Assembly: GCA_964502175.1 (NCBI GenBank)
Contig: CAZCVE010000031.1
Location: forward strand, 45,177 to 109,176
Reading direction: 5' to 3'
Length of the DNA: 64,000 bases
From: JAFLCL01 sp964502175
Lineage (GTDB): Bacteria > Myxococcota_A > Polyangia > Polyangiales > Sandaracinaceae
How positions within the stretch are numbered: position 1 is the first letter of the stretch; every line of letters begins with the position of its first letter. The position numbers and the translations under genes are program-made. Below, in pieces: positions 35,549-44,005 of the stretch. Below the pieces are notes generated by a model. It was not told the DNA's origin and made no database searches. It saw only the letters and a list, made by a program, of their open reading frames with translations.

Positions 35549-36286
35549 TCAAAAGAGGGCCGAGTAGCCGATCTCGACGCCGACCCTCCACTGGCTGCCG
35601 ATCGGCTCGTAGAGCAGCGAAGGAAGGAGCGGTGTCGTCGCGAGCGCGGCGACGGCGTTCATGTGCAGCATGCCCGAGCGGCCCACGAGCAGATCGAGGC
35701 CGAGGCGCGGCGTCGCGAGGAAGCCCGCCTCGATGCCGTTCCACAGGACGCCGACGCCGCAGCCGATCGCGAGCCACAGGCGCGTGACGAGAGGGATGTG
35801 ACCGCTCGGCTCGAGCGTGCCCGCGAACGTGACCTGGAGGCCGGTGTCGTCGACGTGCCTGAACACGAGATCGTTCGCGAGGCTGAGCTCGAAGCCATCG
35901 GTCACGAACCAGCCGACGTACGGACGCAGGATGCCGACGGCGCCGAGGTCCGACGCTGCGACCGAGGCGTAGCCGCCGGTCTCGAGCACGCCGGCCGCGC
36001 CGTACGTGATGGGCCCGCCGACGCCCGCTTGCTCGACGACGATGGTCGCGACGGTGCCCCCGAGCGAAGGCGAGACCGCAGGCGGCGTGGGATCGGTGTC
36101 GGCGACGAGGTCTTGCGCAGCGGCGCGCGGCGGGATGAGCGACGCCGCGAGCACGACGGCGAGGAGCGAGAGCGCGAGCGCGTTGGAAGGGGGCGGAGCG
36201 AGTCGAGGCATGGGCCGCCGACGGAGCAGCCCGCGCGCCAACACGAGGCTCGACACCCACTGCTGCGCGAGCGCGAAGTCCCGCAT
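35549..36286 (-). CDS. exported protein, probable outer-membrane beta-barrel-like
   Basis: The 245-aa product starts at ATG 36286, which has a clear AAGGAG ribosome-binding site 9 bases upstream. A later Met at 36211 would give a more compact signal peptide but lacks such a site. The export signal (NALALSLLAVVLAASL, cleaved near AAAQD) is followed by alternating short strands with aromatic girdle residues (VGILRPYVGWFVTDGFELSL, HIPLVTRLWLAIGCGVGVLW) and ends in QWRVGVEIGYSALF, with a terminal Phe as in many barrel proteins. No specific family was recognised. Confidence 0.72.
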   Translation of the reverse strand: MRDFALAQQWVSSLVLARGLLRRRPMPRLAPPPSNALALSLLAVVLAASLIPPRAAAQDLVADTDPTPPAVSPSLGGTVATIVVEQAGVGGPITYGAAGVLETGGYASVAASDLGAVGILRPYVGWFVTDGFELSLANDLVFRHVDDTGLQVTFAGTLEPSGHIPLVTRLWLAIGCGVGVLWNGIEAGFLATPRLGLDLLVGRSGMLHMNAVAALATTPLLPSLLYEPIGSQWRVGVEIGYSALF

Positions 36287-36394
36287 GAAGGACGGCTCCT
36301 TGGGTTCGCGGCCGTGCGGCTGATCGCCACACGTGACGCGCGGGTGCCACGACACCGCACCACGTCGCGCGACGGGTCGAGGTACGCTCGCGGC

Positions 36395-37507
36395 ATGCGA
36401 CACCTCGGGACCCTCGCGCTGGCGCTCACGATCCTCCCTGCGTGTGGTGGTGGCGATGCCGCGCCAGACACCGGTCGCACGAGCGATCCCGTCGACGCGT
36501 ACGTGCCGCCGGGCACGGACGTCGGCCCGCTGCCCGATGCGAGCGGGGCGGACGCGTACGTACCGCCTGGCGAGGACGCGGGCGGAGGCTCGAGCGGTGA
36601 TCGCCTGTTCCCCGACGGCGCGTGGTTCTACCAGCGCGTCGACGGCGCCACGCCCATCCGCAGCGACTCGCGCGAGACGACGCAGTGGCTCACCGACAAC
36701 GGCGGCTGGGGCGTGGGGCGCATGCAGATCGACTTCTCGATCGAGGTGCTCACGGCGGGCGCCGACACGCCGCTGATGACCTTCGAGCAGACGGACGACT
36801 TCTACAGCCCGGATTGCGACGACGTGATGGTGCCCGTGCCGATGGGCGGCGTGCTCGAGGGCGAGACCGGCTACTCGTGCGAGAGCGACGGCGACTGTCA
36901 CCTCATCGTGATCGATCGCCGCGTGAACCGTCTCTTCGAGATGTGGCGCGCGAACATCACGGGCGGGACGTTCTACGGCGGCTGCCTCGCCGCGTGGGAC
37001 ACGACGCGCGTGTATGCGCCCGAAGGCCGCGGCGAGCAGTGCACGAGCGCGGACGCCGCGGGCTTCCCGATCGCGCCGCTGCTCTTCACGGCGGACGAGG
37101 TCGCGTCGGGCGAGATCGATCACGCGATCCGCTTCATCCTCCCGAACGCGCGCATGCGGCGCGGCTTCTACGTGCGACCCGCGACGCACGCGGGCGGACC
37201 GAGCGCCGACGACGCCGACGCGCCGGTCTACGGCACGCGCTGGCGCCTGCGCGGCGACTACGACCTCGCGTCGCTCCCGAACGACGGCGCCCGCACCGTG
37301 GCCCGCGCGCTCCAGCAGTACGGCATGGCCCTCGCGGACGGCGGCAACATCGCGCTCACCGCGCGCAGCGATCGCTCGACGACGGCGCAGTGGGACGGCC
37401 TCCTCGAGCCGCGCGATCTCGAGGACATCCAGCCGAACGACTTCGAGGTCGTCGACACCGGCGAGCCGATCGAGCTCACCTTCGACTGCGTCCGCACGAC
37501 CTACTAG
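36395..37507 (+). CDS. lipoprotein of unknown function
   Basis: The 370-aa product has lipobox ILPAC (Cys about residue 17) and a linker with VDAYVPPGTDVG and DAYVPPGEDAGG units. The folded part (about residues 75-370) contains WWL-type and aspartate-rich strands, a conserved-looking NRLFEMWRANITGGTFYGGC, and the segments ILPNARMRRGFYVRPATHAG and YGTRWRLRGDYDLASLP. The pattern of RxxYVxPATH followed by GTRxRL-xxYD resembles secreted proteins from actinobacteria and fungi of undefined function. TrmH-type gene starts 9 bp after its stop. Confidence 0.78.
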   Translation: MRHLGTLALALTILPACGGGDAAPDTGRTSDPVDAYVPPGTDVGPLPDASGADAYVPPGEDAGGGSSGDRLFPDGAWFYQRVDGATPIRSDSRETTQWLTDNGGWGVGRMQIDFSIEVLTAGADTPLMTFEQTDDFYSPDCDDVMVPVPMGGVLEGETGYSCESDGDCHLIVIDRRVNRLFEMWRANITGGTFYGGCLAAWDTTRVYAPEGRGEQCTSADAAGFPIAPLLFTADEVASGEIDHAIRFILPNARMRRGFYVRPATHAGGPSADDADAPVYGTRWRLRGDYDLASLPNDGARTVARALQQYGMALADGGNIALTARSDRSTTAQWDGLLEPRDLEDIQPNDFEVVDTGEPIELTFDCVRTTY

Positions 37508-37515
37508 AGCCCAGT

Positions 37516-38025
37516 GTGGCTTACGTCCCGCCGCTCGGGCTTCCGCTCGAGGACATCCGTGCCGAGCTCGACCGCCTGCGCCATCCGCTCCGCATCGCGG
37601 TGAGGCGCGCGAAGAACCCGTTCAACATCGGGGCCATCATCCGCACCGCGCACTCGTTCATGGTGCGCGAGATCGTGCTCATCGGAGGCGAGCGCTGGTA
37701 CGAGCGGGCCGCGATGGGCATGCAGCGCTACGAGCACATCCGCGAGGTCGAGAGCGAAGAGGCGTTCGTCGAGATCGCGCAGCGCGAGGGCTGGCACCTC
37801 TCGGTGCTCGAGAAGGACGACGCGAACGTGTCGCTGTGGAAGTCGGCGCTGCCGCGCGATACGTGCATCGTCGTCGGCAACGAAGACGAGGGCGTCGGCA
37901 CCACCCTGCTCGCGGCAGCGAGCGAGGTGATCGCCATCCCGATGTACGGGATCAACCACAGCTACCCGATGACGGTGGCCTCGGGCATCGCGCTCGCCGA
38001 GTGGGCACGACGTCACGCCACTTGA
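37516..38025 (+). CDS. TrmH-family (SpoU) RNA 2'-O-methyltransferase
   Basis: The 169-aa product starts at GTG 37516. It shows the three SPOUT/TrmH motifs: RRAKNPFNIGAIIRTAHSF (motif 1), CIVVGNEDEGVG (motif 2, SAM knot) and IPMYGINHSYPMTVASGIAL (motif 3). It lacks an extra N-terminal RNA-binding domain, so it is a minimal catalytic unit, probably dimeric. The target (tRNA or rRNA ribose) cannot be told from sequence. It is 9 bp downstream of an unrelated lipoprotein gene and may be co-transcribed. Confidence 0.88.
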   Translation: MAYVPPLGLPLEDIRAELDRLRHPLRIAVRRAKNPFNIGAIIRTAHSFMVREIVLIGGERWYERAAMGMQRYEHIREVESEEAFVEIAQREGWHLSVLEKDDANVSLWKSALPRDTCIVVGNEDEGVGTTLLAAASEVIAIPMYGINHSYPMTVASGIALAEWARRHAT

Positions 38026-38029
38026 CCGC

Positions 38030-38068
38030 AAGCCCTGGCGAACCCTCGCGAGGGTGTCCCACGGGCTT
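38030..38068. terminator. nested hairpin between convergent genes
   Basis: Outer arms AAGCCC (38030-38035) and GGGCTT (38063-38068) enclose a perfect 14-base palindrome ACCCTCGCGAGGGT (38042-38055). It begins four bases after the TrmH-type stop. The rest of the 133 bp to the next gene holds nothing recognisable. Confidence 0.55.
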
Positions 38069-38158
38069 CGAGAATGCGATTCGCCGCGCTTCGTCCACGC
38101 GATGCGGACTCGACGGGGCGCGCAAGCCGGGTGGCGTGGATTCGCGTCCGCGGTGAAC

Positions 38159-39037
38159 TCAAAATGGACTCGGAGGGCACGTCCAGAGGTCGGGCACGGC
38201 CCTCATCAGCGCATCGCACCAAGCGGCGGGCGCGCACAGTCCACCGGGCCCCGCTTGGATCTCATCTGCGAAGTCGGGTGGATCGGCGACGACGACACAG
38301 ACGCGGCCCCCACACATGCCGCGGGCCACACAGATGGCGCCAGGCGGGGTGCAGATGCCAATGGGACGAACCTCACTGACGCCCCAGCAGGTCGATCGGT
38401 CCGTGTCTGCACAGGGACAGTTGATGGAACACAACCCCTCCTGCAGGCTTTCGCACGGGACTGAATCAGGAACTCCCGTCACCGCGGTCGTGTAGTCCGG
38501 ATAGAGGCAGCCTCCTCGGAGCTCGGGTGGAAACTGGCTGTCGGCAAACAGGCAGCTCTCGGCGTCCAGACACACCGCACCCCCGATTGAGGGGCGGCTC
38601 GCCCGGGTGTCGACGCCTGCCGTCTCTGCTTCCTCGAGGTCCTGGTACCGATGGAACAGCCACCCAAGAGGACAGAGCCCCAAGACGACTTGGTTGTAGG
38701 GCGGGGGGATGCATGCCGTGAAGGGGCCGTGCTCCACGGCGAGCGGAGCCGGCGGCCGCAGTGCGATCCCCGGCACGGTGTCGGCGGGACAGCGACAGCC
38801 CTGGATCTCGGGTCGCGAGGCCGCGCTCCCTTCGACGTGTCGGCCGCCGATGATGCACGGGTCGAACGCGTCGACCGGTACGGACCCCACATCGCCTGCA
38901 TCAGGCCGTGGTCCCGCGTCGAGCGTCGTGCCCACGTCCCTCGGGGTGTGGTCCTCGTAGCAGCCGTGCAGCAGCACGCTCAGCGCGCACAGCCACGGTC
39001 TCCCGGTGCCAAGGTGCCAAACGCCGAAGCGAGTCAC
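38159..39037 (-). CDS. cysteine-rich lipoprotein
   Basis: The 292-aa product starts at GTG 39037, overlapping the upstream gene's stop by four bases (GTGA), so translation is probably coupled. The signal reaches SVLLHGC (Cys about residue 26). An Asp/Pro linker and about 24 cysteines follow, with CIIGGRHVEGSAASRPEIQG and CIPPPYNQVVLGLCPLG. A- and T-ending codons are more frequent than in neighbours, suggesting a younger or less expressed gene pair. No family recognised. Confidence 0.72.
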   Translation of the reverse strand: MTRFGVWHLGTGRPWLCALSVLLHGCYEDHTPRDVGTTLDAGPRPDAGDVGSVPVDAFDPCIIGGRHVEGSAASRPEIQGCRCPADTVPGIALRPPAPLAVEHGPFTACIPPPYNQVVLGLCPLGWLFHRYQDLEEAETAGVDTRASRPSIGGAVCLDAESCLFADSQFPPELRGGCLYPDYTTAVTGVPDSVPCESLQEGLCSINCPCADTDRSTCWGVSEVRPIGICTPPGAICVARGMCGGRVCVVVADPPDFADEIQAGPGGLCAPAAWCDALMRAVPDLWTCPPSPF

Positions 39038-40515
39038 GGCGCGAACCCCAAGACGCCCGTGGCGTCTGCGCCGCTGTAGATCGGCAGCGTGTCGCCGCGG
39101 CAGACCCCTTGGTTCTCCAAGACCCCGACGATTCCAGCCCCCGCCAGCCTCGAGAATGCCGTGTAAGTCGGGTCAGCCTCGTCTTCGGCGAGCACGATCT
39201 GCAGGCCACTCGGCAACATCTCGACGCGGTCGGCCTCGATGTTCCAGTAGCACACGGGCTCGCTGTCGACGCATGTCCCCGACACCACCACGCAAGACTC
39301 CTGATTGCCGCAGTTGGCGCTGGAAGTGCACTCCGCACCGAGGCCCTGTAGGCCCTGACACCGCCTCCGCAGGTCGCAACGACGCAGAGTTCGTGTTTCT
39401 CCACCACAGTCGCTGTCCACTGCGCAGGCGACGGTGGTTCTGCGCGCCTCACAGCGAGCTCGAATGCCCGTGAAGGACGGATCGCCGGCCACGAAGGCCA
39501 TACAGTCTTGGTCCGGCGTGAGGCCCGCAGACGGTGTCGCACAACCGGAATTGAGAACGTACGTACCCAGCGGCCCGCTGCAGCTTCCGGGCGGGGCCGG
39601 GGGATCGACAGAGAACTCGCGCCTCACCGACGCCGCGGCGAGCCCATCGTTGAGCCCGCCGACGATCGCATCGCGGATCTCGTTCCGGACGATGTCGAGG
39701 TAGAGGCCCAGATCCGCGGGGCCTCCACAGAAGCGGAAGTCGTCCGTCGGACGCTGCGAACCGACGGGGACGAGGTCGAACTCACGCAGGTTGAAAACGA
39801 GGTCTCGAAATCCGCCGCTGGCTGGTCGCGTCCCGAAGTCGCCGCACATGCTGACATCGACGCGGTCGTACGTGCAGCCGGCGAACACCGGGAAGCCCAC
39901 GGAGGAGACGAAGCAGTCGAGGACACTCGACAAGCGCAATGAGGCAGTCGCGCAGAACCGATCCGAGCGAGCAGCGCCAGCGATTCCGCTGCCGTTGAGT
40001 CCGAACCGGAAACACTCCAATCCAGGAAACACCGGACCGGGAATGTCGAACGGAGCGACCAGCGTGTCGGCGAGTGTGGTCAGTCGGTCGGCGATCCCGC
40101 AGTTGGCCGCATTCGTCCATCGCTCGTGCTGGGAGCACAAACCGATGTCGACGCTGCGCACTGTCGAGATCCCTTGGGCGAGAGGTGCGCCGATGAACAA
40201 CACGCCGTCAGCGAGATTCTGCGTTCCCCACGGGAACTCGGCCCAGCTCCCCGACGAGATGCGGCCACCCGCAATCGGCAAGGGCGTGTCCACGAGAACG
40301 AGCCGCGAGTGATCGTCGCCGTACCACTCGATGCTCTGCGGTGCGGCTTCGAACGTACCTGGCTCGAACACCAGCGCCCGACCGACCGAGTGGGTGCTGG
40401 TCGAGCTTCGAGAGAAACGAAGCGCCCCACCGATGGGCTCACCCGACTCCACACGCCGGGGGTCAGTCCCACACGCCCCGTCACTCCTGCGTGCGCCGAC
40501 CATCAGCACCGCCAT
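39034..40515 (-). CDS. secreted cysteine-containing protein, 5' end displaced by a homopolymer frameshift
   Basis: The open frame is 493 aa, but its first Met (40515) sits in the middle of a hydrophobic segment (reading upstream: LTATIIAMAVLMVGA). The missing start is visible in another frame: ATG 40573 with a strong AGGAGG site gives MKKLRHVIRRGG and would join this segment exactly if the nine-base C tract at 40537-40545 (G on the coding strand) were eight bases. The mature protein has about 20 cysteines, DGDDHSRLVLVDTPLP-like and GLNGSGIAGAARSDRFCATA segments, and a C-terminal SSANCGNQESCVVVSGTCV block. Its last four bases overlap the next lipoprotein gene. Function unknown; it is predicted to be exported. 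Confidence 0.75.
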   Translation of the reverse strand: MAVLMVGARRSDGACGTDPRRVESGEPIGGALRFSRSSTSTHSVGRALVFEPGTFEAAPQSIEWYGDDHSRLVLVDTPLPIAGGRISSGSWAEFPWGTQNLADGVLFIGAPLAQGISTVRSVDIGLCSQHERWTNAANCGIADRLTTLADTLVAPFDIPGPVFPGLECFRFGLNGSGIAGAARSDRFCATASLRLSSVLDCFVSSVGFPVFAGCTYDRVDVSMCGDFGTRPASGGFRDLVFNLREFDLVPVGSQRPTDDFRFCGGPADLGLYLDIVRNEIRDAIVGGLNDGLAAASVRREFSVDPPAPPGSCSGPLGTYVLNSGCATPSAGLTPDQDCMAFVAGDPSFTGIRARCEARRTTVACAVDSDCGGETRTLRRCDLRRRCQGLQGLGAECTSSANCGNQESCVVVSGTCVDSEPVCYWNIEADRVEMLPSGLQIVLAEDEADPTYTAFSRLAGAGIVGVLENQGVCRGDTLPIYSGADATGVLGFAP

Positions 40516-40536
40516 CGCGATGATGGTCGCGGTCAG

Positions 40537-40573
40537 CCCCCCCCCTGCGAATCACATGCCTGAGTTTCTTCAT
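40537..40573 (-). other. displaced start codon, ribosome-binding site side and G9 tract of the gene at 39034-40515
   Basis: On the minus strand ATG 40573 is preceded by AGGAGGGCGC and followed by codons for MKKLRHVIRR. The frame then runs into nine G residues (plus-strand C, 40537-40545). Removal of one G, or gain of two, would restore a complete signal peptide continuous with the downstream frame. Confidence 0.75.
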
Positions 40574-40713
40574 GCGCCCTCCTGGCGAGTGACTCGATCA
40601 AGGCGCGTGCAGCGCCGGTTTGTCAAACGCGGTGCGTGTGGCCACGTCAGACGTGTTGCGCGCGCCGTGGAGCGACTGCGCGCGGCGGAGCCGACCTCTC
40701 TGTCTCGGCGAGC

Positions 40714-41427
40714 TCAGTGCCCGTGTTTGCCGCCCTGGCGGACCAGGTTCTTCGTCGAGAGGTACGTGCCGAGGATGAAGTCCCACAGCGGCGAGGTGAT
40801 GCCGTAGCGGTGGTTCGGCGAGTCGTGGTGGTGGAGCATGTGGTAGCGCTTGATCCAGCGCAGCGGACCACTCTTGGGGTTGAAGTGGTGCGTGTAGTAG
40901 TGGACCCAGTCGTACGCGATGTAGCCCGCCGCCGTGCCCGCGAAGACCGGCCAGAACCACGCGCCGAACGCGAGCCACCAGAGGCCCGCGATGATCGCTG
41001 CGAAGGGCCAGATCCCGATCGGCGGCAGCACGAGGCGCATCGGATCGTTGGGGAAGTCGTGGTGGTAGCCGTGGAGGAGGAAGGCCTGGAGGCGCTGACC
41101 CTGGTTCTTCGGCACGAAGTGGAAGATGAAGCGGTGGAGCGCGTACTCGATGAACGAGGTGATCAGCCAGCCGCCCGCGAACGCCGGCAGCGCGAGCCAG
41201 CCGTGCGACAGCCAGCCCGCGTAGAGGCCGTAGACGACGAAGGGTCCGAACCAGATCCCAGGCGTGATCGGGTGCGCCTGCGCGAACCACTTCTCGATGA
41301 AGGTGTTCTTGAACACCTGGATGCGGAGCGGCGGCTTGGCCTTCTTGCCGTCGGGTCCGACGGCCGGCTCCGGGAGGTGGCCCTCGGCCGCGTCGTGAAC
41401 TTGCTGGGTGAGATCGAGCAGGCCCAT
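40714..41427 (-). CDS. fatty acid hydroxylase (FA2H/Scs7-like)
   Basis: The 237-aa integral membrane di-iron hydroxylase has several hydrophobic segments interrupted by histidine clusters: EYALHRFIFHF, LHGYHHDFPND, WVHYYTHHF and KRYHMLHHHDSPNHRYGI. This His spacing and the order match fatty acid 2-hydroxylases acting on sphingolipid or other acyl chains. It lacks the N-terminal cytochrome b5 domain of eukaryotic forms. ATG 41427 (MGLLDLTQQV) is favoured over an upstream Met. Alpha-hydroxylated sphingolipids are known from some myxobacteria, which fits (family knowledge). It is divergent from the MarR regulator. Confidence 0.88.
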   Translation of the reverse strand: MGLLDLTQQVHDAAEGHLPEPAVGPDGKKAKPPLRIQVFKNTFIEKWFAQAHPITPGIWFGPFVVYGLYAGWLSHGWLALPAFAGGWLITSFIEYALHRFIFHFVPKNQGQRLQAFLLHGYHHDFPNDPMRLVLPPIGIWPFAAIIAGLWWLAFGAWFWPVFAGTAAGYIAYDWVHYYTHHFNPKSGPLRWIKRYHMLHHHDSPNHRYGITSPLWDFILGTYLSTKNLVRQGGKHGH

Positions 41428-41568
41428 GGCGCGCTCCGTACCAGCGGAGTCGGAGGGGAGCAACGAAGCGCCTGACTGTCCTCACTGTCGGAGGTGGGGG
41501 TGCGCCGCCACTTCGTCACCGTGGGTGCGTGCGTTCGCAGGCGTTTCGAGGCTAGTCTCCGCGGCCCG

Positions 41569-42165
41569 ATGGCAGACGCTCTTCCGCCGCTCGACCTCGA
41601 GAAGCTCCCCCGATCCCACATCGCCCGCGAGATCGCGAGGCGGTTCACGTTCTTGCGCCGCCTCGGCACCGTGGAGCTCAACCGCATCCTGGCGCCGCTC
41701 GGCGCGACGGCGCCGATGTACGCGATCCTCCTGCGGCTCAGCACCGAGGGACAGCTCTCGCAGCAGGAGCTCGCGCTCGACGCGGGCCTCGACGCGGCCG
41801 GCGTGAGTCGCCTCGTGGCCAAGCTCGCGGAGATGAAGGTCGTGACCATCAAGGTCGACGCGCAGGATCGCCGTCGACGCCTCGTGCGCCTCACGCCCAA
41901 GGGCGTGGCGTTCGAGCAGGCGCTCGAGCCCGTGGTCGACGCCGCGATGCGCCACACGGTCATCGGCCTCGAGGAGCACGAGGAGTACGAGTTCCTCCGC
42001 ATCCTCGACAAGACCGTGCGCTCGATGATCGAGGTGCTGAACCTCGTGAAGCGCGACCGCCGCCGCAGCCGCACGCGCCGCGTGAGCCCGCTGCTCCAGC
42101 TCGCCGGCAGCGAGAGCGACACGGACGACGAAGACGAAGAAGACGACGTCGCGTCGTCCGCGTGA
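41569..42165 (+). CDS. MarR-family transcriptional regulator
   Basis: The 198-aa product has a winged helix with APMYAILLRLSTEGQLSQQEL, recognition helix LDAAGVSRLVAKLAEM and wing DAQDRRRRLVRLTPKG. The C-terminus carries an unusual Arg-rich patch (KRDRRRSRTRR) and then a very acidic tail (ESDTDDEDEEDD). The divergent fatty-acid hydroxylase gene, 141 bp away, is the first candidate target; no clear palindrome stood out there. Confidence 0.88.
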   Translation: MADALPPLDLEKLPRSHIAREIARRFTFLRRLGTVELNRILAPLGATAPMYAILLRLSTEGQLSQQELALDAGLDAAGVSRLVAKLAEMKVVTIKVDAQDRRRRLVRLTPKGVAFEQALEPVVDAAMRHTVIGLEEHEEYEFLRILDKTVRSMIEVLNLVKRDRRRSRTRRVSPLLQLAGSESDTDDEDEEDDVASSA

Positions 42166-42197
42166 CGCCCGGCGGCGTCGCAGGCTAACCTCGCGCC

Positions 42198-43943
42198 ATG
42201 GTCGAACGAGGCTCGAGCGGCGCGTCCGCGTCTCCCCGAGGGGCGAGCACGCGGACGGACCTGCCGCTCTCGGACGTGGGCCTCGCGGCGACGGCGCTCG
42301 ACGCCGACGCGCCTGCCGATCCGAAGCGGCGCTCGGGCGCAGGCTCGCCGAGCGAGCCGCCCGTCGACGTCGACGTCGACCCGTGGCTCGGTCGCGTGCT
42401 CGCGAACGTCTACAAGGTCGAGACGAAGATCGGCGAGGGCGGCATGGGCGCGGTGTACCGCGCCACGCACGTGCACCTCGGCAAGCAGGTCGCCGTCAAG
42501 GTGCTGACCAACGCGATCGCGCAGAAGCGCGACGCCGTCGAGCGGCTGCGACAAGAGGCGATCGCCGCGAGCTCGATCGATCACGACAACATCGTCGACG
42601 TGGTGAGCTTCGATCGCTTCGACGACGGCTCGGTCTTCATCGTGATGGAGTTCCTCCGCGGCGAGAGCTTGTCCGAGCGCATCGAGAGCCGACGCACGCA
42701 GGATCGCGCCCTCTCGGTGAGCGAGACGGTGAACGTCGCGCTGCAGATCTGCGACGCGCTCGGCGCCGCGCACGAGCGGGGGATCGTGCACCGCGATCTC
42801 AAGCCGGAGAACGTGTTCCTCGCGAAGAAGGGCGAGCGAGAGCGCGTGAAGGTGCTCGACTTCGGCATCTCGAAGATCAAGACGGCCGAGGCCGAGGGCG
42901 TGCGCATGACGCGCACCGGACAGCTCGTCGGGACGCCGCTCTACATGTCGCCCGAGCAAGCGCGCGGCGAGACCGACATCGATCGGCGCGTGGATGTCTA
43001 CGCGCTCGGCGTGATGCTCTACGAGATGCTCGCGGGCACGCCGCCGTTCGACGGCCGCAACTACTTCGAGCTCCTCTGGAAGCACGGCAACGAGCCGCCC
43101 CCGTCGCTCCGCGAGCGCATGCCCGAGGTGGGCTGCCCGCCGGAGCTGGACGAGGTGATCAAGCGCTCTCTCGCGAAGGAGCGTGACGCGCGGTTCCAGA
43201 CGATGGGCGAGCTCGCCGAGGCGCTCCGCGCGGCGGTGCCGGACCTGAGCCTGCCGGCGATGTCGATCCCGCCCGAGCTCCGCACGTCGCGGCCCTCGGG
43301 GCCGGACGGAACCACGCCGTCTCCCACGCCCTCCCCCGGCACCCCAGCGCCGCGCGCGACGCCGGCGCCCCGAGCGACCCCGGTCACGGGCAGCTCGAGC
43401 GACGACCTCGCGGCGATCCCCGCGCGCACGACGAGCCCGCTGCTCTGGGCCGGCGCGGCGGGCCTCTTCGCGATCGTGCTGGGCACGGGCGTGTGGGCTG
43501 CCATCGGCGCGAGCGACGAGCCCGTCCTCACCTCGACGCCTCCCGACACCGTCGTGCCTGCGACGACGCAGCCCGACCCGCCGGCGACGACCGCCGTACC
43601 GCCCACCACGGTGCCGCCGACGACCGGGCCGACGACGACGGGCACGGAACCACCCGCCACGGCGATCGCGGCGACCGTGACCGTGAGCCTCGGATCGGAT
43701 CCGCTCGGCGCGGAGGTCTTCGATGGCGAGACGCGCCTCTGCACGACGCCGTGCCTCTCCGACCTGCCCGCGGGCGCCGAGGTCTCGCTGACGTTTCGGC
43801 GCGAGGGCTACCTCGACACCATCGAGCGGGTGACGCCCGTCGAGGGCGCGGCCGTGTCTCCCCGGCTGCGCGCGCGGCGGCGCGTGACCTCCGACGGAAC
43901 CACCGGCGCGGGCGGCGGCCCGGCGATCAAGACCACGCTCTGA
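42198..43943 (+). CDS. membrane Ser/Thr protein kinase with extracytoplasmic PEGA domain
   Basis: The 581-aa product has a kinase domain at about residues 72-345: Gly loop GEGGMGAVY, Lys101 (AVK), catalytic HRDLKPEN (Asp200) and DFG (221-223), all intact. A Pro/Thr linker precedes one membrane helix (about 415-436, LLWAGAAGLFAIVLGTGVW). A second Pro/Thr stalk leads to a PEGA domain (about 493-565, VTVSLGSDPLGAEVFDG and LPAGAEVSLTFRREGYL). The topology puts the kinase inside and PEGA outside. The next gene also encodes PEGA-like repeats and lies 62 bp away. Confidence 0.92.
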   Translation: MVERGSSGASASPRGASTRTDLPLSDVGLAATALDADAPADPKRRSGAGSPSEPPVDVDVDPWLGRVLANVYKVETKIGEGGMGAVYRATHVHLGKQVAVKVLTNAIAQKRDAVERLRQEAIAASSIDHDNIVDVVSFDRFDDGSVFIVMEFLRGESLSERIESRRTQDRALSVSETVNVALQICDALGAAHERGIVHRDLKPENVFLAKKGERERVKVLDFGISKIKTAEAEGVRMTRTGQLVGTPLYMSPEQARGETDIDRRVDVYALGVMLYEMLAGTPPFDGRNYFELLWKHGNEPPPSLRERMPEVGCPPELDEVIKRSLAKERDARFQTMGELAEALRAAVPDLSLPAMSIPPELRTSRPSGPDGTTPSPTPSPGTPAPRATPAPRATPVTGSSSDDLAAIPARTTSPLLWAGAAGLFAIVLGTGVWAAIGASDEPVLTSTPPDTVVPATTQPDPPATTAVPPTTVPPTTGPTTTGTEPPATAIAATVTVSLGSDPLGAEVFDGETRLCTTPCLSDLPAGAEVSLTFRREGYLDTIERVTPVEGAAVSPRLRARRRVTSDGTTGAGGGPAIKTTL

Positions 43944-44005
43944 CGGCGTGCGGTCCACGAATCGTGCGTGTCGCGCGGGTTCCGTCGTAGGATCGCCGCC
44001 TTGCC

